From Deinococcus taeanensis (GTDB taxonomy: Bacteria; Deinococcota; Deinococci; Deinococcales; Deinococcaceae): a DNA stretch of 64,000 nt. Location of the stretch: assembly GCF_020229735.1 (NCBI RefSeq), contig NZ_CP083459.1, forward strand, positions 186,001-250,000, in the 5' to 3' direction. This document shows positions 1 through 8,691 of the stretch, piece by piece (the first letter of the stretch is position 1; each line of letters starts with the position of its first letter). Both the position numbers and the translations under genes were made by a program. The notes below the pieces were generated by a model, which saw nothing but the letters and a program-made list of their open reading frames with translations, ran no database searches and had not been told where the DNA came from.

Positions 1-1005
1 AGTCTGCGCGGTAAGGCGGTCGCGGTCGCGTACCACGGCCCCCGCAGCGTGGTCACCACTGCGACCTATGAAGCGCGGCAGTACGGGGTGCGCAGCGCGT
101 TGCCCTTACGAACCGCCCTGGCGCGCTGCCCGCACCTGATCGTGATTGAACCCCGCATGGACGCCTACCGCGAAGCCAGCCGGATCATTCAGGGGGTCTT
201 TCACGAGTTCACTGACCTGGTCGAACCGCTGAGCCTGGATGAGGCCTATCTGGACGTCACCACCTCCAAGCGGGGCCCGCCCAGCGCCACCCTGATTGCT
301 CAGGAGATCCGCCGCCTGGTCCGGGAACGGACCGGGGGCCTCACGGTCTCCGCCGGCGTCTCGTACAACAAACTGCTGGCCAAGCTCGGGTCCGGCATGA
401 ACAAGCCCGACGGCCTCACAGTGATCCTTCCGGAGCAGGCTGACGCCCTGCTGGCCCGGCTGTCAGTGGGAGACTTCTACGGGATCGGACCCGTCACGGC
501 CGGGAAGCTGGAACGCATGGGCATCAAGACGGGGGCGGACCTGCGCGCCCGGTCCCTGCCGGAACTCACGTCCGCGTTCGGCAGTCACGGGGCGCACATG
601 TACGCGATTGCCCGCGGCATCGACGAGCGCCCCGTGGACCCGAGTGACGACCGCAAGAGTGTCGGCACCGAGGACACGTACGACACGGACCTGCGGACCC
701 TCCCTGAGATGCTGGCCAAACTCCCGGGCCTCAGTGAACGCACCAGCCGCCACCTCACCCGGCATGGCCTGGCTGGCCGGGTGGTGGCCGTAAAAGTGAA
801 GTTCGCCAACTTCGAGCTGCTCACCCGTCAGCAACGCCTCCCCGCCCCCGTGCAGGCGCCGGAAGAGATCGAACGGGTCGCGCGGCGCCTCCTCACCGCG
901 GACCTGATCGGCGGCCGCGCCGTGCGGCTGCTGGGCGTGAGTGTCAGCGCCCTCCTCGACCCGCAGGGCCGGGACGTCGCGGTGCCGCTGTTCCGCCTGG
1001 TGTGA
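1..1005 (+). CDS. dinB: DNA polymerase IV (Y-family DinB), 5' end outside the window
   Basis: The reading frame is already open at base 1 (SLRGKAVAV), so the N-terminus with the first catalytic aspartate lies outside the window. The visible part has the Y-family hallmarks in order: TATYEARQYGVRSA, the palm motif SLDEAYLDVT carrying the second catalytic Asp-Glu pair, SAGVSYNKLLAKL, the helix-hairpin-helix stretch FYGIGPVTAGKLERMGI, and a little-finger domain ending in FRLV. About 330 residues remain of a family length near 350-400. Unlike the Y-family protein at 31035-32291, the active-site acidic residues are present, so this should be a working translesion polymerase. It ends 8 bases from a convergent unknown gene. 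Family assignment is firm; the true start cannot be seen. Confidence 0.93.
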   Translation, partial: SLRGKAVAVAYHGPRSVVTTATYEARQYGVRSALPLRTALARCPHLIVIEPRMDAYREASRIIQGVFHEFTDLVEPLSLDEAYLDVTTSKRGPPSATLIAQEIRRLVRERTGGLTVSAGVSYNKLLAKLGSGMNKPDGLTVILPEQADALLARLSVGDFYGIGPVTAGKLERMGIKTGADLRARSLPELTSAFGSHGAHMYAIARGIDERPVDPSDDRKSVGTEDTYDTDLRTLPEMLAKLPGLSERTSRHLTRHGLAGRVVAVKVKFANFELLTRQQRLPAPVQAPEEIERVARRLLTADLIGGRAVRLLGVSVSALLDPQGRDVAVPLFRLV

Positions 1006-1013
1006 GGCCTGGC

Positions 1014-2051
1014 TCAGGCGGGGGTGCTCAGGCGCAGGTGCGTGCCCAGATCCATCCCGGCGACGCCCTGAAGCACCCGCAGGACGCTCACGAGCGGGCG
1101 CAGCAACTCGCGCTGCACCGCCTCGCGCTCCTCAGCTGTGCTCCAGGACGGTACGCCCATCATGATCTGCAGTCTGGCCAGGGCGTCAAGCAGGTCATGA
1201 TGCACGCAGGTGTCCGTCTCGGGGCGAGCCAAGTCGTCGAGGGTCGCGCTCACGCCCGGGTACAGGGCCTCCACGGCGTCCTCCAGGGCCTGCTGAGCCC
1301 GTTTGCCGAGCCTGCCGGCGCGGGTGGCCGGGAGCGTGGTGCCCAGGGCGGCCAGGAGGGCCACGCATACCATCACGCAGTGGCCGAGCTCCTCCACCTC
1401 CGGAGGGTCGCCCTCCAGGACCGTGCGGGTCAGAGCGCCCAGTTCAAACATCGCGTTCTGCTGACTCTCGAACAGCTCGACCTGATCCCCGCCGCTGACG
1501 TCCAGCAGGTGCATGGCCTGCGCGCAGGCGTCCTTGAGCGGCACGGGGCCGTCGCTCACCACCCGCACCTGGAAGGCGCGCCATCCTTCACCCGGAATGT
1601 ACAGCTCGGTCATCCCCTCCTCGCGCAGGTCCCTCAGGACCTCGGCGTGCAGCAGCGCCGCAGACGGCTGGACGTGCGGTTGCGCCCGCCAGGTGCCGTT
1701 CGGCGCTCGCCCGATCAGGACGCCGCCGTCGACGTCCGCGATGCGAGTGAGCAGCAGTTCCATCACGGCGGCATCGAAGGTCATGGGGCTCTGGTCGCGG
1801 TTTTTGAGGGTGGCAATGGCGGTCAGGAACGCCGCCTCGTCCTGGGCGTGGAAGAAGCGCACGTCGATTTCGCTCTGGTGCTGCGTGACGCAGGCAACGT
1901 CGCGCCCCGCGTGCGTGAGGGTCACGGTCCAACTGCTGGGCGTGAGCATATGCCGCCCCGCACCGCGAATGCCGTAGGCCCCGGCGTGACCCTCCAGGGC
2001 CGGCCGCGCAGGGGAAAGCGTGAGGTCGGACAGAAGCTCAGGCATGTCCAC
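1014..2051 (-). CDS. Unknown protein, 345 aa
   Basis: A long minus-strand frame with strong G/C at third codon positions and no recognised domain. It begins MDMPELLSDLTL; the first codon at 2051 is GTG and an ATG two codons later (2045) is an equally good start. The middle has charged, alternating segments (FFHAQDEAAFLTAIATLKN) and the C-terminal third is helical and Leu/Arg-rich (LLRPLVSVLRVLQGVAG). No signal peptide or membrane segment is evident, so it is probably cytoplasmic. It is convergent with the dinB gene. I do not recognise the family. Confidence 0.7.
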   Translation of the reverse strand: MDMPELLSDLTLSPARPALEGHAGAYGIRGAGRHMLTPSSWTVTLTHAGRDVACVTQHQSEIDVRFFHAQDEAAFLTAIATLKNRDQSPMTFDAAVMELLLTRIADVDGGVLIGRAPNGTWRAQPHVQPSAALLHAEVLRDLREEGMTELYIPGEGWRAFQVRVVSDGPVPLKDACAQAMHLLDVSGGDQVELFESQQNAMFELGALTRTVLEGDPPEVEELGHCVMVCVALLAALGTTLPATRAGRLGKRAQQALEDAVEALYPGVSATLDDLARPETDTCVHHDLLDALARLQIMMGVPSWSTAEEREAVQRELLRPLVSVLRVLQGVAGMDLGTHLRLSTPA

Positions 2052-2090
2052 AGGGTAGGGCCTGTTGAGTGGCCCTGAAGGTTCTGCAAT

Positions 2091-2354
2091 CCACCTCCGG
2101 CTATTCCCGCCGCGCCGCTGCCCCAGTCCTTAGGCCGATGTCAGCCCACCCAGAACGGACTCAGGGAACGCGGCCAGCTGACTGGCGTCATGGCCGGGGA
2201 CCTGACGGTTCAGGCGCAGTGGAAGCTCCACCACCGTGCGGAGCGCCGCGCATGCTGGACAATTCAGGGCGCCGTCCGCCGCCGTTCCACCGCGTTCACC
2301 CGGAGGTCCGGGTTTCAGGTGCCCCCATGCCCAAGACGCCCCCTGCCCCGCCCG
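2091..2354 (+). repeat. 264-base leader repeat, copy 1
   Basis: This stretch is repeated almost base for base at 9109-9371 (well over 90% identical by eye, with a few indels). It runs from CCACCTCCGG through a GC-rich untranslated part and stops 9 codons into the gene that follows (MPKTPPAPP). Indels shift every reading frame upstream of that ATG, so only those 9 codons are conserved as coding sequence. Downstream of the repeat the two copies are unrelated. Confidence 0.85.
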
Positions 2355-2812
2355 ATGATCCGTATCCCCACGCGGCGTACCTCGCTGTGACGGGGGACGG
2401 GGAAGTGATCGGCGTAGCGCGCGGTCACCCCGGCAGCACGCTGGTCCTCCAGTTTTTTGAGGGCGTGCCGGACGTCCCGGAGCAGTTCACCCTGCGGCCG
2501 TACAACGTGCCGGACGGGCGCAGGGCCCCGGCGCTGGTCTGCCACACCCCCCAGGGGCTGCCGGCCCTCGCTCGTCAGAAGCGCGGCGGGCATTATGTGG
2601 TGGTTTGCCGGAGCGGCCACACTGGCCCGCTGTGCCTGGACGCGGTGTACGAGGGCTGGCTCTGGAAACGCCTGCAGGCGATGGCCAACCGTCAGGATGC
2701 CGCACCGCCTGGCCGTCCCAGCTCGCCACGTTTTCCTGGGCGTACCGAGGCCCCAGTGATGCCGCTGTTGCCGTTCCCACTGGTGGACTTCAGGCCCAAC
2801 CGGCGGCGGTGA
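2327..2812 (+). CDS. Unknown protein, 161 aa, with duplicated leader
   Basis: ATG at 2327 is chosen because the first nine residues (MPKTPPAPP) are shared with the nuclease fragment starting at 9344 while the frame above is not conserved. A GGAGG lies about 22 bases upstream, rather far for a ribosome site, so translation may depend on an unseen leaderless start. The protein is soluble-looking, with a compact middle (YPHAAYLAVTGDGEVIGVARGH) and a Pro-rich, Arg-ended tail. No family recognised. The 5' end of the gene and its leader appear to have been exchanged as a module with the 9.3 kb locus. Confidence 0.6.
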   Translation: MPKTPPAPPDDPYPHAAYLAVTGDGEVIGVARGHPGSTLVLQFFEGVPDVPEQFTLRPYNVPDGRRAPALVCHTPQGLPALARQKRGGHYVVVCRSGHTGPLCLDAVYEGWLWKRLQAMANRQDAAPPGRPSSPRFPGRTEAPVMPLLPFPLVDFRPNRRR

Positions 2813-3014
2813 ACGGACCGGTCACTGAGGAAGCGGCGCCACTGGTAAAAGCCATTGGTTCACCCCGGCCGGATCGACCTGCAGCAGCATGCCGGCGCGT
2901 GCAACTCCAGCACCGCCAAAGGGCGCCGTGCCGCATGATGGACGTCGCCTTCCCTTTGCTTCTTAGGCCCCAGGTCCCCCGACCGCCCCCTTTCCAGTGC
3001 CAGGAGTCTTGACG

Positions 3015-3563
3015 GTGAAACGAATCCTCCTTCCTTTCCTGATTGCGTTGAGCGGTGTCGCCAGTGCGGTTCCTGCCCCGTTTGACACCCTCTTCCCCGG
3101 GGCGCGCGTGATCACACGTGCCGCGAATTACGGGGCCAACCAGGCCTACGGTGGTTATCAGTACCGCCTCCCGGCCGGCACCTTCGATCTCGGCTACGAG
3201 TTGCGCCTCACCGCCCATGAGGTGGCCCGCGTGCGGAGCGTCACCGTCTACGTTCAGCCGCCAGGCGCAGATACGCCCACGCTGAACGCCGCGTCCGGCC
3301 AGGTGGTCGAGCAGCTGTTCGCACAGGTGGCGCAGCGCTGTTTCGGCATGCGTTCTGAGCGTGTGCCTGCCCTCCGCGCCTGGGTGCACAGCACCGTGTC
3401 GGCCGGTGGGATGGCCAAAGGGAGCGCCGTGTTTGGGCCCGTGCAGCTGAAGTTCGAGCGCACGCAGAGTTCGGGCGCGGGGTACTACGATCTGAACTAC
3501 ACCTTGACCCGTGAAGGGGTGCCGGGAACGGCACCGTGGGCTTCGTACTGCACGTTCTTTTGA
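3015..3563 (+). CDS. Secreted protein of unknown function, 182 aa
   Basis: GTG at 3015 is preferred because an AGGAG at 3002-3006 sits 8 bases upstream; an earlier in-frame GTG at 2997 lies before that site. The N-terminus KRILLPFLIALSGVASA is a classical signal peptide with an Ala-x-Ala cleavage site, so the mature protein should start near VPAPFDTL and be exported. The mature part is rich in Tyr, Gly and Thr in beta-like repeats and has only two cysteines (RCFGM and SYCTFF at the end), which could pair. No family recognised. Confidence 0.75.
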   Translation: MKRILLPFLIALSGVASAVPAPFDTLFPGARVITRAANYGANQAYGGYQYRLPAGTFDLGYELRLTAHEVARVRSVTVYVQPPGADTPTLNAASGQVVEQLFAQVAQRCFGMRSERVPALRAWVHSTVSAGGMAKGSAVFGPVQLKFERTQSSGAGYYDLNYTLTREGVPGTAPWASYCTFF

Positions 3564-3840
3564 TCGGGAGATGCCGGGTGGGGTTACCTGCACGTCCGGG
3601 GTCGGCCTGTCGGCTGGGTGGTGGTGACGGACCAGGAACGCCCAGACGGGGCCGCTGCGTTGCCCCGCGCGTTCGGCAAACAGGCCTGCCGAGCACCGCG
3701 GAAGACGACGCGCGATTCACGGCGGTTTTGATGACGCTGTGGGACGACTGAACCCAGAGGGACCTGACCTGAAGGGCAGTGGCCTCAGGCTCGCGGTGCC
3801 GAACCGTGCCGATTACGGCGTGTCGGTCAAGGGGGAGGAA
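3564..3840. other. Intergenic, no gene seen
   Basis: This 277-base stretch between the secreted protein and the IS3-type element has only short frames with poor codon bias. It ends in GAA, the left half of the element's 3-base target duplication. Confidence 0.5.
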
Positions 3841-3866
3841 TGATCTGTCAAGGGTTTGGTGGAGCC

Positions 3867-4760
3867 TCAGTTCAGGATGTAAGCCTGCTCCTCGAAGGCC
3901 GTCGGTGACTGATACCCCAACGACGAGTGACGACGGCGACGGTTATAGAACACTTCAATCCACTCGAACACCTCTGTCCGTGTCTGGGCACGGTCCCACT
4001 GCGCTTCACCAAGCCCCATCTCCGTCTTCAATGTCGCAAAAAAGCTTTCCTGGACAGCATTATCCCAACAATCCCCCGCCTCGCTCATACTCTGAACGGC
4101 CTGCAGTCTGTCCAGCGCCTGCTGGTACACATCGCTCGTATACTGGCTCCCTCGATCCGAGTGATGCAGGAGTCCGCCTGGTGGTTTCCGACGCGCTACG
4201 GCCATCTCCAACGCCGCTGTGACCAGCGGCGTCTGAAGTCGCTCATTCAGCGCCCAGCCGACAATTTTCCTCGAGTACAGGTCCATGACCGTTGCCAAGT
4301 ACAACCAGCCATCACGGGTGGGTAGGTACGTCATATCCGTGACCCACTTCTGGTTCGGGGCATCCGCAGTGAATGCCCGATCAAGAATGTTTTCTGCGAC
4401 TGGACGCGAAGATTTCGTTTTGGTCGTCGTACGGAACTTCCGTTTCCCACGTGCGACAAGCAGGGCTTGTCGCATGAGCCGCCTGATCCGCTGACGACTG
4501 ACCTGCTCTCCCTGTGCCTTCAGGTCGGCTTGGATGCGCAGCGCCCCGTATGTTCCCCGGCTTTCCTCGAAGCTGGTCCTGATTTTCTCGATCAGCACGC
4601 GGTCTTTTGTGATCCTCTTGCTCTCCGGCCTTCCCCGCGAAGCGTAGTACCCGCTGATGCCCACCTCGAGAACCCGGCACATCAGTTCCACTGGGAACTC
4701 GTTCTGGTGCCCCTCGATGAATTTGAAGATCAGGGCTGCTTCGCGAAGAAGGCCAGTGCT
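3867..4760 (-). CDS. IS3-family transposase OrfB (catalytic part, by -1 frameshift)
   Basis: This is the integrase-like catalytic half, read after the -1 slip at 4759-4765; it has no good start of its own. The HTH_21 region (YGALRIQADLKAQG) is followed by the rve core with the DDE triad visible: Asp in VTDMTYLPT, Asp in HHSDRGSQYTS and Glu in ESFFATLKTEM. The usual IS3 ending (FYNRRRRHSSLGYQSP) is present, so it is full length. It catalyses excision and insertion of this element. Confidence 0.93.
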   Translation of the reverse strand, partial: STGLLREAALIFKFIEGHQNEFPVELMCRVLEVGISGYYASRGRPESKRITKDRVLIEKIRTSFEESRGTYGALRIQADLKAQGEQVSRQRIRRLMRQALLVARGKRKFRTTTKTKSSRPVAENILDRAFTADAPNQKWVTDMTYLPTRDGWLYLATVMDLYSRKIVGWALNERLQTPLVTAALEMAVARRKPPGGLLHHSDRGSQYTSDVYQQALDRLQAVQSMSEAGDCWDNAVQESFFATLKTEMGLGEAQWDRAQTRTEVFEWIEVFYNRRRRHSSLGYQSPTAFEEQAYILN

Positions 4761-5038
4761 TTTTTCAGAATATCCCGTTCCTGTCGTGCAATTTCCAGTT
4801 CCCGCTCCAGTTCCTTGAGTCGAGCCTCCTGTGGTGAAAGGGCGGGGATTCCCCGCCCGGTGAAGGCTGGGCGGCCAGCGGCCGTCTGGGTGTCCTGCTG
4901 CTGCTTCCACCGGACCACGTAGTGAGGGGGAACGCCAAGGTCACGGGCAATCTGGGCGCAACTCTTTCCGGTCGTGCGGACCAGCCGGACGGCTTCTTGT
5001 TTGAACTCAGCGGTGAATTTCTGCTTGGGTACGGACAT
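4730..5038 (-). CDS. IS3-family transposase OrfA
   Basis: This 102-residue protein has the helix-turn-helix of IS3 OrfA (FTAEFKQEAVRLV, then CAQIARDLGVPPHYVVRW) and a C-terminal leucine-zipper-like coiled coil (LKELERELEIARQERDILKK). It binds the terminal repeats. Near its end it contains the slippery heptamer AAAAAAG (minus strand, bases 4765 to 4759), where a -1 slip gives the OrfAB fusion that is the active transposase. The codon phase after the slip (Ser-Thr-Gly-Leu-Leu) matches the start of OrfB exactly. Confidence 0.93.
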   Translation of the reverse strand: MSVPKQKFTAEFKQEAVRLVRTTGKSCAQIARDLGVPPHYVVRWKQQQDTQTAAGRPAFTGRGIPALSPQEARLKELERELEIARQERDILKKALAFFAKQP

Positions 5039-5120
5039 TCTGTCCTCCAGTGTGGATCACACTGAACTTACCCTCCACCAAACTCTATCCAGTTCAGAAT
5101 TGTTCGGGGCATCAGGCATT

Positions 5121-5636
5121 TCAGCTGTCAAACCAAAACACCATTCGCAACTTGCGCGGATCATCCACCAATGTTTGGAGCTTGGCCAGGCCTTGAGCCA
5201 CAAAGTTCGTATCTGACACGGCATCCCGGTAGGTGACAATCTCTCGCCGAGCCCACCGTGCGTCCTGCGCAACTGCGGAGTCAAGGTGAACGAGGGGTTG
5301 GTCCCACTCGAAGCTCGACAGCTCCTCCAAGGAAAGCCAGGACGGGCTGTGGACCTCTGGGGCGTGCTTGGCTTGAGTCCACGCTTCGCGAACCTCAACA
5401 CTCGCGTCCTCTGGAATGCCTCGACACGCCACGATCGGGCGCACGTTCAGTCGATTCCGCACACCAGCGAGAATCGCAAACAGGTCGTAATCGCGACCAA
5501 TACACAGCGGGAGGCTCCAGTAGGCTTCCTCCTCTTCTGGGGTTGCGGTGTCCCAGTTCAGGTCCGGGAGCACTTGAATCCTTTTCCAGCCCTCGTCCGT
5601 CCGGACCTCAAAATGTTCGTGCAAGTCACAGCCCAT
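5121..5636 (-). CDS. Unknown protein of the MGCDxH type, 171 aa
   Basis: ATG at 5636 gives an N-terminus MGCDLHEHFEVRTDEGW, which resembles a family of small phage- and plasmid-associated proteins that begin MGCDIH; this is recognition from memory, not a search. The protein is acidic, Trp-rich (WDTATPEEEEAYWSLP) and ends VFWFDS, with no signal or membrane segment. It starts just past the right end of the IS3-type element, which may have displaced whatever preceded it. No biochemical function can be assigned. Confidence 0.65.
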   Translation of the reverse strand: MGCDLHEHFEVRTDEGWKRIQVLPDLNWDTATPEEEEAYWSLPLCIGRDYDLFAILAGVRNRLNVRPIVACRGIPEDASVEVREAWTQAKHAPEVHSPSWLSLEELSSFEWDQPLVHLDSAVAQDARWARREIVTYRDAVSDTNFVAQGLAKLQTLVDDPRKLRMVFWFDS

Positions 5637-5810
5637 ATCCTTGACGATGACACGATCCGGCTGAATTTCTGGTGGGCTTTGGTGAAGCCACCTGGTCACC
5701 GCTCGGCGCATCAGACGTGGCCGTGACGTTCCGGTTAGGGCCGCTTCCGTACCGTCAGGGCATGCACCGACCCGTCCTGCCGTCCCTGACTCCCGCCGGG
5801 ATGGTCCGCG

Positions 5811-6446
5811 GTGAGCGCTGACCGGGACTGACTTGGGTTCTACGCGGCGCTGGGCGTGTCCCCGGACGCCGATGCGGCGGCCCTGCAGGGTGCGTACCGC
5901 GCGCGGATCAAGGCGGTCCACCCCGACCGGAACGCCTCGCCGGACGCCAACGCGCACTTCCAGGCGGTGCACCAGGCGTACCGGGTGCTGGGCGATCCGG
6001 ACGGGCGCGCCCGGTACGACGCGTGGCACCGTGACGTCCCGGCGGGCGACCCTGTTCCCCCGGAGTTCCTGCCGGTCCTGACGTGCGAGCGATGCGTCCA
6101 GGCGTCCCCGCACTTGCGGGTGATCGTGGTGCACTGGGTGTGGAGCGCGTTGCTGTTCACGCGTCACGGGCACACGCCCTACCTGGTGTGTCCTGCGTGC
6201 GGCACCCGGCTGCTGGCGCTCGCGTCCGTCAAAGCGGGCCTGTTCGGCTGGTGGGGCGTGCCGTTCGGGCCGCTGTTGACCCCGGTGGCGCTTTGGAAGA
6301 ACCTGACCTCGCCCGTTCCGGCAGCGGTGAACGTGCCGATGCTGCTGCACCAAGCGGTCGCGTACGCGCAGCGCGGCCAGCACGGCGAGGCGGGGAACGC
6401 CCTGGCCGCAGCGGACCGCCTGGTGGGCAGGTGGCCCCATATCCGT
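5811..6446 (+). pseudogene. DnaJ-domain protein gene with a stop at codon 7
   Basis: From GTG 5811 the frame reads MSADRD, then TGA (5829-5831), then LGFYAALGVSPDADAAALQGAYRARI and the J-domain HPD tripeptide (AVHPDRNASP) and QAVHQAYRVLGDPDGRARYD. The TGA sits where these proteins usually carry a residue just before the YxxLGV helix; TGG to TGA is the simplest explanation. A GTG at 5856 could restart translation but would cut helix I. After the J domain comes a zinc-finger-like pair (CERCVQ and CPACGT) and a hydrophobic stretch. The C-terminus runs into the convergent gene at 6447 with no stop of its own, so it is also 3' truncated. Confidence 0.7.
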
Positions 6447-7412
6447 TCAGTGCGGGAGGCTCGTCCATGGCCTGATGGAAGGACACGTAGTGCGGAACGC
6501 TTCGATCACCCGGGTCACCTCGCCGATGGCGGACGTTTCAAGGAGCTGGTCCAGATAGAGATTCCGCGCCGCGACACCCTCGGCCTTGAAGGCCCAGTAC
6601 AGCCCCATCAAAGGATTGATGAACAGCGAGCTGCCCCGGGTCCCCATGGTGCTGTGGTAATCCCCGAACTGCCCGTCAATGGCGTCCAGCACAGAAGACG
6701 ACACGATGCTCGGGAAGTCCGGCATGTGTTCGTGCACGAACGTCAGCGCTTCACGGTACCGCTGCACCTCTGGCATGTCGGGGGTGAGACTCCACGTGCC
6801 GAGGTACTGGCCCTGCTGGGTCAGGTCCGCGACGGCTTCGAGGTACTGCGCGTGCGCCACGCCATGAAAGGCGTCTACGCCGAAGCCCAGGCAGAGCAGC
6901 AGCTTCTGCTCGACACCCCTCAGGGCCTGCACCGCCGCGAGAGTCACCGCGTCTTCTTCGGGCGTGCCCAGTCCCGCCTCGTCCCCCCGCATCAGGCTGT
7001 CCGTCCCGCCGTCGACCAGCAGCACCGTGTCGATCCCGAATGTGTCGATGAGGTGCTCGTAGGCCTGACGGAGGGGTCGAACGCCGGTCCGGGAGAAAGC
7101 GTAGATGGGCTGGGCGTCACCCTGAGCCTCGAGCCACCGGGCGAGGTGCAGCTCAGGGAAGTACCGAAGGGTCGCTCTGGTGTCTGCACGAACCTCGTAC
7201 AGGGCGTCCCTCAAGGACCGGGCGTTCGTGAGGTCCAGGCTGGTGAACGACAGATTGGCGAGAATGACGCGCTTGCCCATGGCCTTCAGGGCGAAATACA
7301 GCGGAAGCCCACAGAACAGGTCAAAGCCGCCACCAGCCCCCGCCAGAAGCACCGTCCGGGACTGACCAAGACGGGCAAAGATCGGGGGAAGGAGCGACGT
7401 CGGCACAGTCAC
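6447..7412 (-). CDS. DUF1152-type protein, 321 aa
   Basis: The sequence has the glycine-rich N-terminal motif of this family (VLLAGAGGGFDLFCGLPL, a Rossmann-like nucleotide-binding turn), the internal VLLVDGGTDSLMRGDE block and a GFGVDAF segment. I recall this as DUF1152, a family of uncharacterised proteins of about 300-330 residues, and the length agrees. GTG at 7412 is the best start; a GTG two codons later is possible. It is convergent with the broken DnaJ gene, whose end abuts its stop codon, suggesting a deletion joined the two. Confidence 0.75.
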   Translation of the reverse strand: MTVPTSLLPPIFARLGQSRTVLLAGAGGGFDLFCGLPLYFALKAMGKRVILANLSFTSLDLTNARSLRDALYEVRADTRATLRYFPELHLARWLEAQGDAQPIYAFSRTGVRPLRQAYEHLIDTFGIDTVLLVDGGTDSLMRGDEAGLGTPEEDAVTLAAVQALRGVEQKLLLCLGFGVDAFHGVAHAQYLEAVADLTQQGQYLGTWSLTPDMPEVQRYREALTFVHEHMPDFPSIVSSSVLDAIDGQFGDYHSTMGTRGSSLFINPLMGLYWAFKAEGVAARNLYLDQLLETSAIGEVTRVIEAFRTTCPSIRPWTSLPH

Positions 7413-7602
7413 GCTCCCGACGCTATCCCACGGCGCAAGGTGACGACCAGTCGTTTCTGCGAGGGGAGGCTGGCGGACCCTTCCGGTGCCGCATCGCCTG
7501 TCCCGTGGCGGCGGAGACTTGCGTTGGGAAAGCAACGCCTGCGCGTGCGGGGCAGGCTCCACGACCCGATGGAGATGGTGGGGTCCCTTGACCAGGGCCG
7601 CT

Positions 7603-7608
7603 TACACT
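7603..7608 (+). promoter_or_regulatory. -10 box of a leaderless promoter
   Basis: TACACT lies 6 bases before the ATG at 7615, the spacing expected if transcription begins at the start codon itself. No Shine-Dalgarno sequence is present. Confidence 0.55.
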
Positions 7609-7614
7609 GACCCT

Positions 7615-7962
7615 ATGAGTGCTGGAGTGCCGCTGGTGGTGTACGTCGATGTCGATGAGACCCTCGTTCGGAACCACGGGCGGGCGCGCATTCCCATGCC
7701 CGCGACGATCCGCCACGTTCGGGAACTGCATGAGCAGGGTGCAGCGCTGTATTGCTGGTCGTCCGGTGGCGCGGCGTACGCGCGGGAAAGCGCACGTGAA
7801 GTCGGGCTGGAGGACGTTTTCCTAGCCTTTCTCCCCAAGCCGATGGTGCTGCTCGATGACCAAGAGATCGGGACCTGGCGGCGTCTGCTGCAGGTCCATC
7901 CGAACGCTGCCGCCGGCCAGACCGTGCAGGACTACCGGGACGGCCTGCAGCCCGGTTCATGA
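7615..7962 (+). CDS. Small HAD-like phosphatase family protein, 115 aa
   Basis: The N-terminus LVVYVDVDETLVRN carries the DxDxT signature of haloacid-dehalogenase-type hydrolases, with the nucleophile and general acid aspartates. A second-motif-like segment (YCWSSGGAAYARE) and an acidic third motif (MVLLDDQEIGTW) follow. At 115 residues it lacks a cap domain. ATG 7615 is chosen from the leaderless -10 box. Its stop overlaps the next gene's start (ATGA), so the two are probably made together. The substrate is unknown. Confidence 0.75.
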   Translation: MSAGVPLVVYVDVDETLVRNHGRARIPMPATIRHVRELHEQGAALYCWSSGGAAYARESAREVGLEDVFLAFLPKPMVLLDDQEIGTWRRLLQVHPNAAAGQTVQDYRDGLQPGS

Positions 7963-8633
7963 GCCCAGCCCCACCGCTCGTCCGGCCGGAACAGCTGTTG
8001 TTTGATGGGAGTCTGTCGCCCCTGACCACCCACCTCTTGTTCCTCGAGTGTCCAGCCCAGGTCGCGGCCGAGGGCTTCATCACCTGGCGCGCCGAGACCG
8101 GACAGACCTGCAACAGCGCACGTCTCGCGGCGCCTCTCGAGCGGGCACTCGGTCATCTGCCTCCTGTGCGGTTCGACGCCCGCCGCCACCTGTTTGTGCC
8201 CACGACGGGTCGCTGGACGGCGTACTTCAACAACTACCCCCTGGGCGCGAACGTCGATTCGATCGCGCCGCCGCTGGCCAGGGTCCTCGGTGTCCGTGCA
8301 GCCCAGGTGAGTGCCGGTCCCCTGCCGGATGGGGAAGAGGACCTCCTGCAGTTCCGGACCTTTGAGCCAGAGGAAGAGACCGGGCCCAGCACAGGCCGCT
8401 CGGTCGGGCTGCGCAACACCCGGGGCTGGTGGCGGTTCTGGCGGACGGGAACGCCCCTGCCCTTCGAGGACCTCGCGGCGTACCGCTCCCGGCGGCTCAA
8501 GCGCCGCTTCACCTTCGAGCACCTCGTCGCCTACAGCGGAGCACTTGGCCTGCGTCCGTTCGACGCCACGTTCTACATCCCGGAGCAGGGCGCCTGGCTG
8601 GTCACCTGCGGTCCGCGCAGTCGTCCGCTGTAG
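7959..8633 (+). CDS. Unknown protein, 224 aa, coupled to the HAD-like gene
   Basis: The start overlaps the preceding stop by 4 bases (ATGA), implying translational coupling with the HAD-like phosphatase. The protein is soluble-looking, rich in Arg and Pro, with LLFLECPAQVAAEGFITWRA near the start and a well-packed C-terminus (FDATFYIPEQGAWLVTCG). No family recognised. Codon use matches the neighbours. It ends about 60 bases before a short inverted-repeat element. Confidence 0.7.
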   Translation: MSPAPPLVRPEQLLFDGSLSPLTTHLLFLECPAQVAAEGFITWRAETGQTCNSARLAAPLERALGHLPPVRFDARRHLFVPTTGRWTAYFNNYPLGANVDSIAPPLARVLGVRAAQVSAGPLPDGEEDLLQFRTFEPEEETGPSTGRSVGLRNTRGWWRFWRTGTPLPFEDLAAYRSRRLKRRFTFEHLVAYSGALGLRPFDATFYIPEQGAWLVTCGPRSRPL

Positions 8634-8691
8634 ACAGGGCAGCCCAGGTTCAGCCGACCACCAACCTGCGAAGCCTTCAGCGCTTGCGGGC

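Larger units (their letters stand above)
3841..5096 (-). mobile_element. Complete IS3-family insertion sequence, 1256 bp
   Basis: Imperfect terminal inverted repeats are visible: the left end at 3841-3863 and the right end at 5074-5096 match at 18 of 23 positions, sharing the inner block GTTTGGTGGA. The element is flanked by GAA on both sides (3838-3840 and 5097-5099), a 3-base target duplication. It carries orfA and orfB in the frameshift arrangement of IS3 elements on the minus strand. Length, organisation and ends all fit an intact, probably active and recent insertion. It lies between unknown genes and does not visibly interrupt one. Confidence 0.93.

Noticed and set aside
5829..5831. TGA as selenocysteine in the DnaJ gene
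   Set aside because: No selenocysteine insertion hairpin was seen and J proteins are not selenoproteins; a nonsense change is simpler.
5121..6440. 439-codon minus-strand frame covering the MGCD protein and the DnaJ region
   Set aside because: Only the part from the ATG at 5636 has protein character; the upstream half is antisense to the J domain.
6447..7610. Extension of the DnaJ frame to 7610
   Set aside because: Overlaps the well-supported minus-strand DUF1152-type gene; after about 6446 the sequence has no J-protein character.
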